The notes below the pieces were generated by a model that saw nothing but the letters and a program-made list of their open reading frames with translations, was not told where the DNA came from and did not search any database. The position numbers and the translations under genes are program-made. From Synechococcales cyanobacterium RM1_1_8 (lineage in GTDB: Bacteria; Cyanobacteriota; Cyanobacteriia; PCC-9006; JAAUQQ01): DNA of 33,451 nucleotides. Where the stretch lies: positions 1 to 33,451 of the forward strand of contig JAAUQQ010000008.1 in NCBI GenBank assembly GCA_012032745.1, in the 5' to 3' direction. Positions 25,911-33,451 of this stretch are shown here, piece after piece (positions within the stretch are counted from its first letter, which is position 1; every line of letters starts with the position of its first letter).

Positions 25911-27203
25911 ATGCAGACGCTTTCCTCCCCCAATGCTGCGATCGCAGCCCCCGACACCACCCCTTCCACCCCTGGGGCAGCGACTTCTCCCCAAGAAATG
26001 CGGGAGAACGTTGCCTTTGACACCAGCATCCACCGCCGCAAAACCCGCCCGGTACCCGTGGGCAATGTCATCGTCGGCGGCAATGCCCCGGTGGTGGTCC
26101 AATCCATGATCAATGAAGATACCCTCGACATCGAGGGAGCCACCGCTGGCATCCGCCGCCTCCATGAAATCGGCTGCGAAATCGTGCGGGTGACGGTGCC
26201 CAGCCTGGCCCACGCCAAAGCCATGGCCGAGATCAAAGCCCGGCTCAAGGCCACCTACCAAGACGTTCCCCTCGTGGCCGATGTCCACCACAACGGTATG
26301 AAAATTGCCCTGGAAGTGGCCAAGCATGTGGACAAGGTGCGTATTAACCCTGGCCTCTACGTATTCGAGAAAGCACAGGATAACCGCAGCGAATATACAC
26401 AGTCGGAATTCGATGAGATCCGCGACAAGATCCGCGAAACCCTCGAACCCCTCGTGGTCTCCCTGCGGGATCAGAACAAGTCGATGCGCATCGGCGTCAA
26501 CCACGGCTCCCTCTCCGAGCGGATGCTGTTCACCTATGGCGACACCCCGGAAGGCATGGTGGAATCGGCCCTGGAATTCATCCGCATCTGTGAAGACCTA
26601 GACTTCCACAACCTGATCATTTCCATGAAGGCATCGCGGGTGCCGGTGATGCTGGCCGCCTACCGCCTGCTGGTGGCCCGCATGGATGCTGAGGGCATGG
26701 ACTACCCCGTCCACCTCGGTGTCACGGAAGCGGGCGATGGCGAATATGGTCGCATCAAGTCCACCGCTGGCATCGCCACCCTGCTGGCCGATGGCATTGG
26801 CGACACCATCCGCGTCTCCCTGACAGAGGCCCCAGAGAAGGAAATTCCCGTCTGCTACAGCATCTTGCAGGCCCTGGGGCTGCGCAAGACCATGGTGGAA
26901 TATGTGGCCTGCCCCTCCTGCGGTCGGACGTTGTTCAACCTCGAAGAAGTCCTGCAGAAAGTTCGCGCCGCCACGGATCACCTCGTCGGCCTCGACATCG
27001 CCGTCATGGGCTGCATTGTCAACGGCCCTGGGGAAATGGCCGATGCCGATTATGGCTATGTGGGCAAGACACCGGGCTTCATTTCCCTCTATCGCGGTCG
27101 CGAAGAAATCAAGCGCGTTCCGGAAGCAGAGGGCGTGACTGAACTGATCAACCTGATCAAAGCCGACGATCGCTGGGTCGAGCCCGATCAGCCATCCCCC
27201 TAG
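25911..27203 (+). CDS. ispG: 4-hydroxy-3-methylbut-2-enyl diphosphate synthase
   Basis: MEP-pathway enzyme that reductively opens 2-C-methyl-erythritol 2,4-cyclodiphosphate to HMBPP using a [4Fe-4S] cluster; cyanobacterial forms take electrons from ferredoxin. 430 residues. Visible are the N-terminal TIM-barrel start (Pro-Val-x-Val-Gly-Asn-Val-x-Val-Gly-Gly-Asn-Ala-Pro-Val-Val-Val-Gln-Ser-Met), Val-Ala-Asp-Val-His-His, Arg-Ile-Asn-Pro-Gly, and the C-terminal cluster ligands Cys334, Cys337, Cys368 and Glu375 (Asn-Gly-Pro-Gly-Glu). It supplies precursors for carotenoids, phytol and quinones. ATG 25911 is preferred over TTG 25857. The first 35 residues are Ala/Pro/Thr-rich and variable in the family. 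A perfect palindrome starts 17 bases after the stop. Confidence 0.95.
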   Translation: MQTLSSPNAAIAAPDTTPSTPGAATSPQEMRENVAFDTSIHRRKTRPVPVGNVIVGGNAPVVVQSMINEDTLDIEGATAGIRRLHEIGCEIVRVTVPSLAHAKAMAEIKARLKATYQDVPLVADVHHNGMKIALEVAKHVDKVRINPGLYVFEKAQDNRSEYTQSEFDEIRDKIRETLEPLVVSLRDQNKSMRIGVNHGSLSERMLFTYGDTPEGMVESALEFIRICEDLDFHNLIISMKASRVPVMLAAYRLLVARMDAEGMDYPVHLGVTEAGDGEYGRIKSTAGIATLLADGIGDTIRVSLTEAPEKEIPVCYSILQALGLRKTMVEYVACPSCGRTLFNLEEVLQKVRAATDHLVGLDIAVMGCIVNGPGEMADADYGYVGKTPGFISLYRGREEIKRVPEAEGVTELINLIKADDRWVEPDQPSP

Positions 27204-27219
27204 CCCCTGCATTTTCGTT

Positions 27220-27262
27220 GAGGATTGCTTCGATGCAGGGGCCCTGCATCGAAGCAATCCTC
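27220..27262. repeat. Perfect 21-bp inverted repeat with 1-nt spacer after ispG
   Basis: The arms 27220-27240 and 27242-27262 (starting GAGGATTGCTTCGATG) are exact complements with a single G between them. CCCTGCAT of the right arm also appears before the left arm, at 27205-27212. There is no T-tract on either strand, so it is not an ordinary terminator, though the RNA would be a very stable hairpin between ispG and the protease gene. Confidence 0.9.
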
Positions 27263-27423
27263 CATGCCGGATAGGAATCCCTCACCTATACTGGTAAAGA
27301 TAGCTGGCACGGCCTCAGCGGCAAGCATTGTCAACCCCAGGCGCATCTTCATCCCAATCCGCTTCAACGCTAGGCCTGTTTCCCAGGAAGCACCAGCCCA
27401 ATCCCTTACATTTTCCTGTCTCT

Positions 27424-28785
27424 ATGGTAGTTTCCAAGACCAAGCTGGCGGTGGGTGCCCTGGCTGCGGTAGCCGCAGCCGCAACGTTGGCAGGCACCGG
27501 CATTCACTGGTCCAAGGGACAGCCCCTGCTCGCCGGTACGGGGATCAGTTGGTCAAAGGGGCGGAGCTTGCTGGCGGAAAATCCCCAGGAGTTGATCGAT
27601 GAAGTCTGGCAGATCATCGACAATGACTATGTCGATGGCACTTTCAACCAGGTCGATTGGCGGCAGGTGCGCAGCGCCTACCTGAATCGGGAGTACAGCG
27701 ATCAGCCCGCTGCCTATGAAGCCATTCGAGAGATGCTGGACAAGTTGGGGGATCCCTACACCCGCTTCATGGACCCCAGCGAGTATGGCAACCTCAAAAT
27801 CGACACGTCTGGCGAGCTGACTGGGGTGGGCATTCAGCTCACCCAGGATGAAGAGACCAAAGAACTGATTGTGGTGGCTCCGATTGAAGATACGCCCGCC
27901 TTTGAAGCGGGCGTCAAATCCCGCGATGTGATCATCAAGGTGGACGGCCAGAGCACTGAAGGCATGACGACGGACGATGCGGTCAAACTGATCCGGGGGC
28001 CGGTCAATTCCAGTGTGATGCTGACGGTTCGCCGCGACAGCCAGACCCCCGAGGGCAAGGTGACCAGCAGCAGGGAAATCGAGTTCAAGCTGCTGCGGGC
28101 GCTGATTGAGATTCATCCGGTGAAGTTTAGCGATCGCACCGACCAAGGCCTCAACGTCGGCTATATTCGCCTTAACCAGTTCAACGCCAACGCCGCCAGC
28201 GAAATGCGGGATGCCATCCAGCAACTAGAACTCAAAAACGTCGATGGCTACGTCCTCGACCTGCGTTCTAATCCCGGCGGCCTGCTCTATTCCAGCATCG
28301 AGATCGCCCGCATGTGGATCGGCAAGGGCACCATCGTCTCCACCGTCAATCGGCGGGGAACCGCAGATGTAGAACAGGCCAACGGGCGTTCCCTCACCGA
28401 TGCGCCCCTGGTGGTCTTGGTGGATGGCGGCTCGGCCAGCGCCAGCGAGATCCTCTCCGGGGCCCTGCGGGACAATGAACGGGCCACTCTGGTGGGAACC
28501 AAAACCTTTGGCAAAGGCCTAGTTCAATCGGTGCGCCCCCTGGGCGATGGCTCCGGCCTGGCCGTCACCATTGCCAAGTATTTGACCCCCGATGGCACGG
28601 ACATCAACAAAGAGGGCATCACCCCCGATGTGCTCTATGAACTCAGCGAAACCGAGCAGGAATTATTGAGCAAGAACCGCGAGCTGATCGGCACCGTGGA
28701 AGACCCCCAATATGCCAAGGCCCTGGAAGCCTTAAAACAGGCCGTATCTACCGCAAAAGCTGGAAGGACCGCCAGCGAATCCTAA
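27424..28785 (+). CDS. Carboxyl-terminal processing protease (S41 family)
   Basis: A 453-residue Ser/Lys protease of the CtpA/B/C group, exported to lumen or periplasm. It has a signal sequence (Lys-Thr-Lys then an Ala/Val core, residues 1-25), a PDZ domain (about 125-215; Gly-Val-Gly-Ile-Gln-Leu), and the catalytic Ser339 in Ser-Ala-Ser-Ala-Ser-Glu, 25 residues before Lys364 in Thr-Phe-Gly-Lys-Gly, the spacing known for Tsp and D1 protease. CtpA matures photosystem II protein D1; the paralogues CtpB/CtpC have other targets and cannot be told apart here. ATG 27424 is chosen because the signal sequence starts there; a longer frame from 27328 would bury it. Residues around 24-52 contain a 14-residue tandem duplication. 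Confidence 0.9.
   Translation: MVVSKTKLAVGALAAVAAAATLAGTGIHWSKGQPLLAGTGISWSKGRSLLAENPQELIDEVWQIIDNDYVDGTFNQVDWRQVRSAYLNREYSDQPAAYEAIREMLDKLGDPYTRFMDPSEYGNLKIDTSGELTGVGIQLTQDEETKELIVVAPIEDTPAFEAGVKSRDVIIKVDGQSTEGMTTDDAVKLIRGPVNSSVMLTVRRDSQTPEGKVTSSREIEFKLLRALIEIHPVKFSDRTDQGLNVGYIRLNQFNANAASEMRDAIQQLELKNVDGYVLDLRSNPGGLLYSSIEIARMWIGKGTIVSTVNRRGTADVEQANGRSLTDAPLVVLVDGGSASASEILSGALRDNERATLVGTKTFGKGLVQSVRPLGDGSGLAVTIAKYLTPDGTDINKEGITPDVLYELSETEQELLSKNRELIGTVEDPQYAKALEALKQAVSTAKAGRTASES
27491..27574 (+). repeat. Diverged 42-bp tandem duplication in the protease N-terminus
   Basis: Two consecutive 14-codon units encode Ala-Gly-Thr-Gly-Ile-(His/Ser)-Trp-Ser-Lys-Gly-(Gln/Arg)-(Pro/Ser)-Leu-Leu. The DNA copies differ at many synonymous sites, so the duplication is old and the peptide is conserved despite drift. 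It lies between the signal sequence and the mature domain. Confidence 0.8.
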
Positions 28786-28890
28786 GCCTCAAACCAAATA
28801 AAATCTCTCCCTTCAGTACCACGAGGTCAGTGCAAGCTGGCAGAGGCTTTTCCTGGGCATATCTAGTAGACTCGGGCTTACGTTTGGCCC

Positions 28891-28953
28891 CCCTCACCCC
28901 AACCCCTCTCCCACAGAGGGGAGAGGGGCTCTGATCCGGCTCCCCTTCTCCCC
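28891..28953. repeat. Dispersed GC-rich palindromic repeat, truncated copy
   Basis: Matches the first part of the repeat at 22-124 (CCCTCACCCCAACCC, a hairpin, then CCGGCTCCCCTTCTCCC) but stops at the centre of the inner palindrome, so the second half is missing. Here the hairpin has 9-10-bp arms. It lies between the convergent protease and FG-GAP protein genes, where its hairpin could serve as a bidirectional terminator. Confidence 0.75.
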
Positions 28954-28970
28954 TGCCGTACTAGCCATAC

Positions 28971-30295
28971 TTAGACGGTCAAACTCCAACTGGCGCTGGG
29001 TAACGGTGACAGGGGCTGGCTCGCGATCAGTGTCGATCCTTGCATCAACCAAGCAACGCTTTCGCTAGAGGCGGTATTAACCCACACCAAATCATCGAGG
29101 CCATCATAGTTGATATCTATTGCGCCTCGTATTTCCCAGTTCGGATTGGGTAAGGGGGTGGCAATATCAGCGCCCGAGACAATCTCGCCGCCATTCATCA
29201 CCCAGCGAACGTTTCTGCCATTGGCATAGTTTCGCCAGATTAGCTCATCGCGACCGTCTCCATCCAAATTACCGACCGCATCGATGCGCCAATCTAGTCC
29301 AAGGGTTGGAATTGCAGCGGCTCCTGCCAAGGTCGTGCCATCCATGTACCAGACAGCGTTCTCCCCGGTTAGGGAATTGCGCCAAACGAGGTCGTCTTTG
29401 CGATCGCGTTCAGATCCCCTGCGCCTTGGATACGCCAGCCGCTGTTGACATCGGGAGAGACAATGCCTGTGGCCCCGAGAAACCGCGATCGATCCATGAA
29501 CCAAACGGCGGCTTCGCCAGTGTTGCGATTCCACCAAATTAGATCATCTTTCCCATCCTGGTTCAAGTCTCCCGTCGCTTCTAGCTGCCAATGGGTCGGC
29601 AGGGTCGGAATCTCTAAGGGCGTACCTTGCAGGATGCGACCGTAGTCGGTAAACCAAGCGACATTGCTACCCGTGGCTTGATTGCGTAGGTAAAAGGTGG
29701 GAGCGATGTCGAGTTGGCGCGATCGCACCAGCGTGGCATCAATATCATTGCGCGACTGTTGAATATCAGCCGGGGAGAAGTTTGACCCCGACACGCTCAA
29801 CAATTGTTCGTAGCTTAGGCTTCCTAGATAGTTTGGGCTGCTGGTGAGCCGCCGAGCAAAATCATCAAAGCTGTAGATCGCTCCTGTGGAGTCTTCAAAG
29901 ACTTCGATCCGGTTCCCAGGAACGCGCCAATCTGCGATCTGGGCGATGGTTTGGTCGCCCCCAAAATCATTATTCCGGACGATGAAGAGGTGGCGACCGT
30001 CTATCTCTGCAAAGCCAGTTGTCTGAGCCAGCGTGTTGCTGAACAGCGGCTCACTAAACTTCAACCGATCCCCACTGTCTCCCCCCGTCTCATAGATCAG
30101 TGCGATCGTATTCCGGCTCACGTTATAGGTGTCATTGCCAGTTCCACCCACCAGGGTTCCAAATGTTTGCAGATTTGAAGTCAATCCCAGAAAGAAAGTC
30201 GATAGACTGTCATTGCCTGCCAGAGCAAAAACTTCTGGGGCGAACAAGGCTATCAAATCTGGGTCAGAGCCGAATGTACCGAAAATGGCAGTCAT
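28971..30295 (-). CDS. FG-GAP/VCBS repeat protein with RTX-like N-terminus (one frame break)
   Basis: Two frames join into a 441-residue protein. The N-terminal half has one calcium-binding-type Gly-Gly-Thr-Gly-Asn-Asp-Thr-Tyr motif (about residue 50) and a beta-rich stretch. The second half has about five repeats of some 48 residues, each with Gly-Asp-Leu-Asn-x-Asp-Gly-Lys-Asp-Asp-Leu-Ile-Trp and Val-Trp-Phe-Met, the integrin-like propeller pattern of secreted or surface proteins. No classical signal peptide is seen; RTX-type proteins leave by type I secretion, which is inference here. The frame changes inside a HIP1 octamer at about 29400-29410, where one added G restores Asn-Gly-Asp-Arg-Lys-Asp-Asp. 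As written, the first part ends at 29369. Function is unknown. Confidence 0.7.
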
Positions 30296-30661
30296 GGATT
30301 TCGCTTACTCAGTGAAGTTAGTGGGAACCCAAATGTATTGCCTGGAGTCCACAGATATTATTCGCACGTAATTATTAAATTATTCACGGAGCGGCGATCT
30401 ATCCGTAAATAAGCGGTTGAGCATCAGTGAATCGCGTGTCTCCTCAGGATTGTGTTGCTGAGTTCACCGCTGGCTGGCGCTAGGTGTCTTGCCCAGAACT
30501 TAACTTGGGAGGAGGCAAGCCTTGGGGAGGAGGTAAGCCTTGGGGAAGATTGCCCTGAGCAGCTCCCAGGAGAGGCATTGCGCTAGGATTAACCCCCAGG
30601 ATCCCTATCTGCTCGGAGATGTTTGTGGATTCGAACAAATGCACCCCGTTTGAGCGTCGCC
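30296..30661. other. Intergenic region before the potassium channel gene
   Basis: No gene is seen. The left part is AT-rich (30330-30410) and probably holds the promoter of the - strand FG-GAP gene. At about 30505-30555 an imperfect 18-bp unit (CTTGGGGAGGAGGTAAGC) is repeated nearly three times. Nothing else is recognised. Confidence 0.5.
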
Positions 30662-31588
30662 ATGACTTCCCCTCGCCCTGGGCTATTTAGAACCTGGTTT
30701 GAATTACCCCATATCGTACGGCTTAGGGCCAGCACCGGCCGTTTTGAAGCCCTTGGGTTAAATCAATGGCAGGCCCATTGGCGAGATCCCTATCATTTAT
30801 TGCTGATGCTGCCCTGGCAGCTCTTTTTTCTGGTGCTCCTGGGGGGCTATCTCGCCGTCAATACCCTGTTTGCCCTGGCCTATGTGGCCCAGCCTGGTGG
30901 AATTGAGAATGCTGCCCCCGGCTCAATATTGGATACTTTTTTCTTTAGCGTCCAAACCCTCGGCTCGATTGGCTATGGGGCAATGTACCCCACAACAATT
31001 TATACCCACAGCATTGTCGCCCTAGAGTCGATGGTGGGGATCGTCAGTATCGCCATGATTACGGGCTTGGCCTTTGCCCGTTTTTCCCGGTCCGATGCGC
31101 GGGTGGTCTTTAGTGATGTCGCCGTGGTGGAGCCCCACGATGGCAGGCCGACGCTGGTGTTCCGCACAGCCAATCGGCGGCGCAACCAAATCCTTGAGGC
31201 GACACTCAAGGTTTATTTGATTCAGGATGAGGTCACCCTGGAAGGGCTGCGCATGCGTCGCTTTTATGAATTGGGACTCCTACGTCGGGAAACGCCTCAG
31301 TTTGTTCTGAGCTGGACCGTCATGCATGTGATTGATGGGAACAGTCCATTGCACAGAGCCACGTTAGACTCCCTGCGGCAAAAGCGGGGCAATATTCTCG
31401 TTTCCCTCAGCGGGCTGGATGAAACGATCATGCAGCCCATCCATGCTCGCCATACCTATGCTGCGGAGGATATCCGCTGGGATCATCGGTTTGTGGACAT
31501 GATCTATGAAGCGGGTGGTGGCGATCGCTTCATCGACTACCGCTATTTCAATCTGGTGGAGCCTATCCCTGCCAGTGGCGATGGGTGA
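30662..31588 (+). CDS. KirBac-type inward rectifier potassium channel
   Basis: A 308-residue inner-membrane channel subunit expected to form tetramers. It has an amphipathic slide-helix region (Trp-Arg-Asp-Pro-Tyr-His-Leu), outer helix (Leu-Leu-Leu-Met-Leu-Pro-Trp-Gln-Leu-Phe), pore helix and filter Ser102-Ile-Gly-Tyr-Gly106 followed by Ala-Met-Tyr-Pro, inner helix with Gly hinge, and a cytoplasmic immunoglobulin-like Kir domain (about 145-308; Phe-Arg-Thr-Ala-Asn-Arg-Arg-Arg-Asn). Ser replaces the usual Thr at the first filter position; both offer a hydroxyl. ATG 30662 is preferred; a TTG at 30623 adds 13 residues. It is 168 bases before purL on the same strand, with no evident functional link. 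Confidence 0.9.
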   Translation: MTSPRPGLFRTWFELPHIVRLRASTGRFEALGLNQWQAHWRDPYHLLLMLPWQLFFLVLLGGYLAVNTLFALAYVAQPGGIENAAPGSILDTFFFSVQTLGSIGYGAMYPTTIYTHSIVALESMVGIVSIAMITGLAFARFSRSDARVVFSDVAVVEPHDGRPTLVFRTANRRRNQILEATLKVYLIQDEVTLEGLRMRRFYELGLLRRETPQFVLSWTVMHVIDGNSPLHRATLDSLRQKRGNILVSLSGLDETIMQPIHARHTYAAEDIRWDHRFVDMIYEAGGGDRFIDYRYFNLVEPIPASGDG

Positions 31589-31643
31589 GCCACCCCAGGG
31601 GCCGATCGAGATTGATTTTTCTGGATGCTGAGGGCTGGGAAAT

Positions 31644-31683
31644 GGCAGCGGGGAGAAATGTCGGGAATGGGATCGCCGCTGCC
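31644..31683 (+). other. 8-bp inverted repeat in the purL leader
   Basis: GGCAGCGG (31644-31651) and CCGCTGCC (31676-31683) are perfect complements, 24 bases apart, and followed by a C run rather than T. It lies 73 bases before the purL start. It could be a leader structure or a protein site; there is no T-tract, so it is not an ordinary terminator. Confidence 0.4.
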
Positions 31684-31756
31684 CCCCAACCGACCGATAG
31701 AATTGGACCTGTCATGCGAGGGCAACCCGCTGCCCCGTCATCAGATTTCCAACGCC

Positions 31757-33451
31757 ATGTCTGCGATTGATTCCGCCGCGACCCCCGAAGCCGCCGCTGT
31801 CCCCGTGAATTATGCCTGTGCCCCCTTCGAGCCCAAGGTGATCGCCTCGGAGGGGATCAAGCCTGAGGAATATGATGCCATTTGCGATCGCCTCGGTCGC
31901 CACCCCAACCGGGCCGAGCTGGGCATGTTCGGCGTCATGTGGTCCGAGCATTGCTGCTACAAGAACTCCCGCCCCCTGCTAAGCCAGTTTCCCACCACGG
32001 GCAAGCGGGTGCTGGTCGGTCCCGGCGAAAACGCGGGTGTGGTGGACTTTGGTGAGGGCCTGCGCCTGGCCTTCAAGGTGGAATCCCACAACCATCCCTC
32101 GGCGGTGGAGCCCTTCCAGGGGGCAGCCACGGGGGTGGGCGGCATTTTGCGCGACATCTTCACCATGGGGGCGCGGCCCCTGGCGGTGCTGAATTCCCTG
32201 CGCTTTGGCACCCTGGAGAGCCCCAGGACGCGGCGCTTGTTTGAAGGCGTTGTGGCGGGAATTAGCCATTATGGCAACTGTGTCGGTGTGCCCACGGTGG
32301 GGGGCGAGGTCTATTTTGACAAGGCCTATGACGGCAATCCCCTCGTCAATGCCATGGCGATCGGCCTGATGGAGACCGATGACATTGTCAAGGCAGGGGC
32401 TTCGGGCATCGGCAACCCCGTGCTCTACGTCGGCTCGACCACCGGGCGGGACGGCATGGGCGGGGCCAGCTTCGCCAGCGCCGAGCTGAGCGATGCCTCC
32501 CTCGATGATCGCCCCGCTGTGCAAGTGGGGGATCCCTTCCTGGAAAAATCCCTGATCGAAGCCTGTCTCGAAGCCTTCAAAACCGGGGCCGTGGTCGCCG
32601 CCCAGGACATGGGCGCAGCGGGGCTGACCTGCTCCACCTCGGAAATGGCCTTCAGCGGTGGCGTGGGGGTTGAGCTTGACCTGGACCTGATCCCGGCGCG
32701 GGAAACGGGGATGGTGCCCTACGAATACTTGCTCTCGGAATCCCAGGAGCGGATGTTGTTCGTCGCCCAAAAAGGCCGCGAACAGGAGCTGATCGAGATC
32801 TTCCACCGCTGGGAGCTACAGGCCGTGGTCGCGGGCAAGATCATCGAAGAGCCCATCGTCCGCATTCTCTTCCAGGGCGAAGTAGCCGCCGAGGTCTCCG
32901 CCAGCGCCCTGGCGGATAACACGCCGATCTATCGCCGGGAGCTGCCCGCCGAGCCCCCGGCCTATGCCCAGGCCGCCTGGCAGTGGCGCGAGGCCGACCT
33001 GCCCGAGGCCAGCGCCACGGGGGTTGGCGACCAGAGCTGGACCGAGCTGCTGCTGACCCTGCTGGACAGCCCGACCATCGCCTCTAAGCGCTGGGTCTAC
33101 CGCCAGTACGACCACCAGGTGCAAAACAACACCGTGCTCATGCCCGGCGGGGCCGATGCCGCCGTGCTGCGCCTGCGTCCGGTGAATGACCCGATGACCA
33201 ACAGCCAGCGCGGCGTGGCGGCCACCCTGGACTGCAACCCCCGCTATGTCTATCTCCATCCCTATGAAGGAGCCAAGATGGCCGTGACCGAGGCCGCCCG
33301 CAACCTTAGCTGTGTCGGGGCCGAGCCCATCGCCGTCACCGACAACCTCAACTTTGGCAGCCCCGAAAAGCCCACCGGCTACTGGCAACTGGCCGAAGCC
33401 TGCCGGGGCCTCGCAGAAGCCTGCCGCGAATTTGACACGCCGGTCACTGGG
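31757..33451 (+). CDS. purL: Phosphoribosylformylglycinamidine synthase subunit PurL (3' end outside the window)
   Basis: Purine biosynthesis: the ATP-dependent FGAM synthase subunit that works with PurQ and PurS, as in cyanobacteria and Gram-positive bacteria. From ATG 31757, 565 codons are open to the last base, with no stop reached; the full protein is usually about 750-780 residues. Visible are [13 protein letters not shown], Lys-Val-Glu-Ser-His-Asn-His-Pro-Ser, Gly-Ala-Ala-Thr-Gly-Val-Gly-Gly, Asp-Met-Gly-Ala-Ala-Gly-Leu, Tyr-Asp-His-Gln-Val and Asp-Asn-Leu-Asn-Phe-Gly. The short Met-Ser-Ala-Ile-Asp N-terminus and small-subunit length identify the PurL type and not the long single-chain form. 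A weak -10-like TAGAAT lies near 31698. Confidence 0.95.
   Translation, partial: MSAIDSAATPEAAAVPVNYACAPFEPKVIASEGIKPEEYDAICDRLGRHPNRAELGMFGVMWSEHCCYKNSRPLLSQFPTTGKRVLVGPGENAGVVDFGEGLRLAFKVESHNHPSAVEPFQGAATGVGGILRDIFTMGARPLAVLNSLRFGTLESPRTRRLFEGVVAGISHYGNCVGVPTVGGEVYFDKAYDGNPLVNAMAIGLMETDDIVKAGASGIGNPVLYVGSTTGRDGMGGASFASAELSDASLDDRPAVQVGDPFLEKSLIEACLEAFKTGAVVAAQDMGAAGLTCSTSEMAFSGGVGVELDLDLIPARETGMVPYEYLLSESQERMLFVAQKGREQELIEIFHRWELQAVVAGKIIEEPIVRILFQGEVAAEVSASALADNTPIYRRELPAEPPAYAQAAWQWREADLPEASATGVGDQSWTELLLTLLDSPTIASKRWVYRQYDHQVQNNTVLMPGGADAAVLRLRPVNDPMTNSQRGVAATLDCNPRYVYLHPYEGAKMAVTEAARNLSCVGAEPIAVTDNLNFGSPEKPTGYWQLAEACRGLAEACREFDTPVTG

Noticed and set aside
26598-27257. 219-codon open frame on the - strand over ispG
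   Set aside because: Antisense shadow. Its start and that of a + strand frame look alike only because of the palindrome at 27220-27262.

Overview
The window is chromosomal DNA from a GC-rich cyanobacterium. The evidence is the frequent HIP1 octamer (GCGATCGC), a chemotaxis-type cluster in the cyanobacterial pixG-H-I-J-J-L order (PatA-type regulator, CheY, CheW, two GAF-containing MCPs, hybrid CheA), cyanobacterial DUF4912 and DUF2993 proteins, and ferredoxin-type ispG. The genus cannot be fixed from the sequence alone.

Layout. Bases 1-3650: a dispersed palindromic repeat, a dual-specificity-type phosphatase and a Ser/Thr kinase 16 bases apart on the + strand, then a signal-peptide-bearing SAM methyltransferase behind a candidate Pho box. 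Bases 3746-7830: argD, an IS5-type transposase scrap, a DUF4912 protein on the - strand with a clear terminator, and a divergent DUF2993 (LmeA-like) gene. Bases 8037-10219: a large protein of the ATP-dependent PEP carboxykinase family whose catalytic signature residues appear to be lost. Bases 10216-25560, all on the - strand: the taxis/motility cluster, read from right to left as PatA-type regulator, CheY, CheW, MCP1, MCP2, a 1797-residue CheA with a C-terminal receiver, and a second CheW. Bases 25911-33451: ispG, a 21-bp perfect palindrome, a carboxyl-terminal processing protease, an FG-GAP/RTX-like repeat protein on the - strand, a KirBac-type potassium channel and the 5' 565 codons of purL, which runs off the window.

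How the genes work together. The - strand cluster is a complete signalling module: sensors (two MCPs), adaptors (two CheW), a kinase with its own receiver, and two response regulators, of the kind that controls type IV pilus phototaxis or motility in cyanobacteria. A strong terminator after the CheY gene suggests that the two output regulators form a separate transcript from the adaptor-sensor-kinase genes. The phosphatase/kinase pair looks like a second, independent phosphorylation module. The remaining genes are housekeeping or unrelated.

Most notable points: the PEP carboxykinase-like pseudoenzyme; an MCP GAF domain that keeps only the DXCF-type cysteine of a cyanobacteriochrome; four copies of a GTFIQ-type motif in the CheA linker; a near-zero-loop 43-nt palindrome after ispG; and five single-base deletions breaking four genes (kinase, methyltransferase twice, PEPCK-like, FG-GAP protein). 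These deletions all have the same sign and may be assembly errors rather than true decay.
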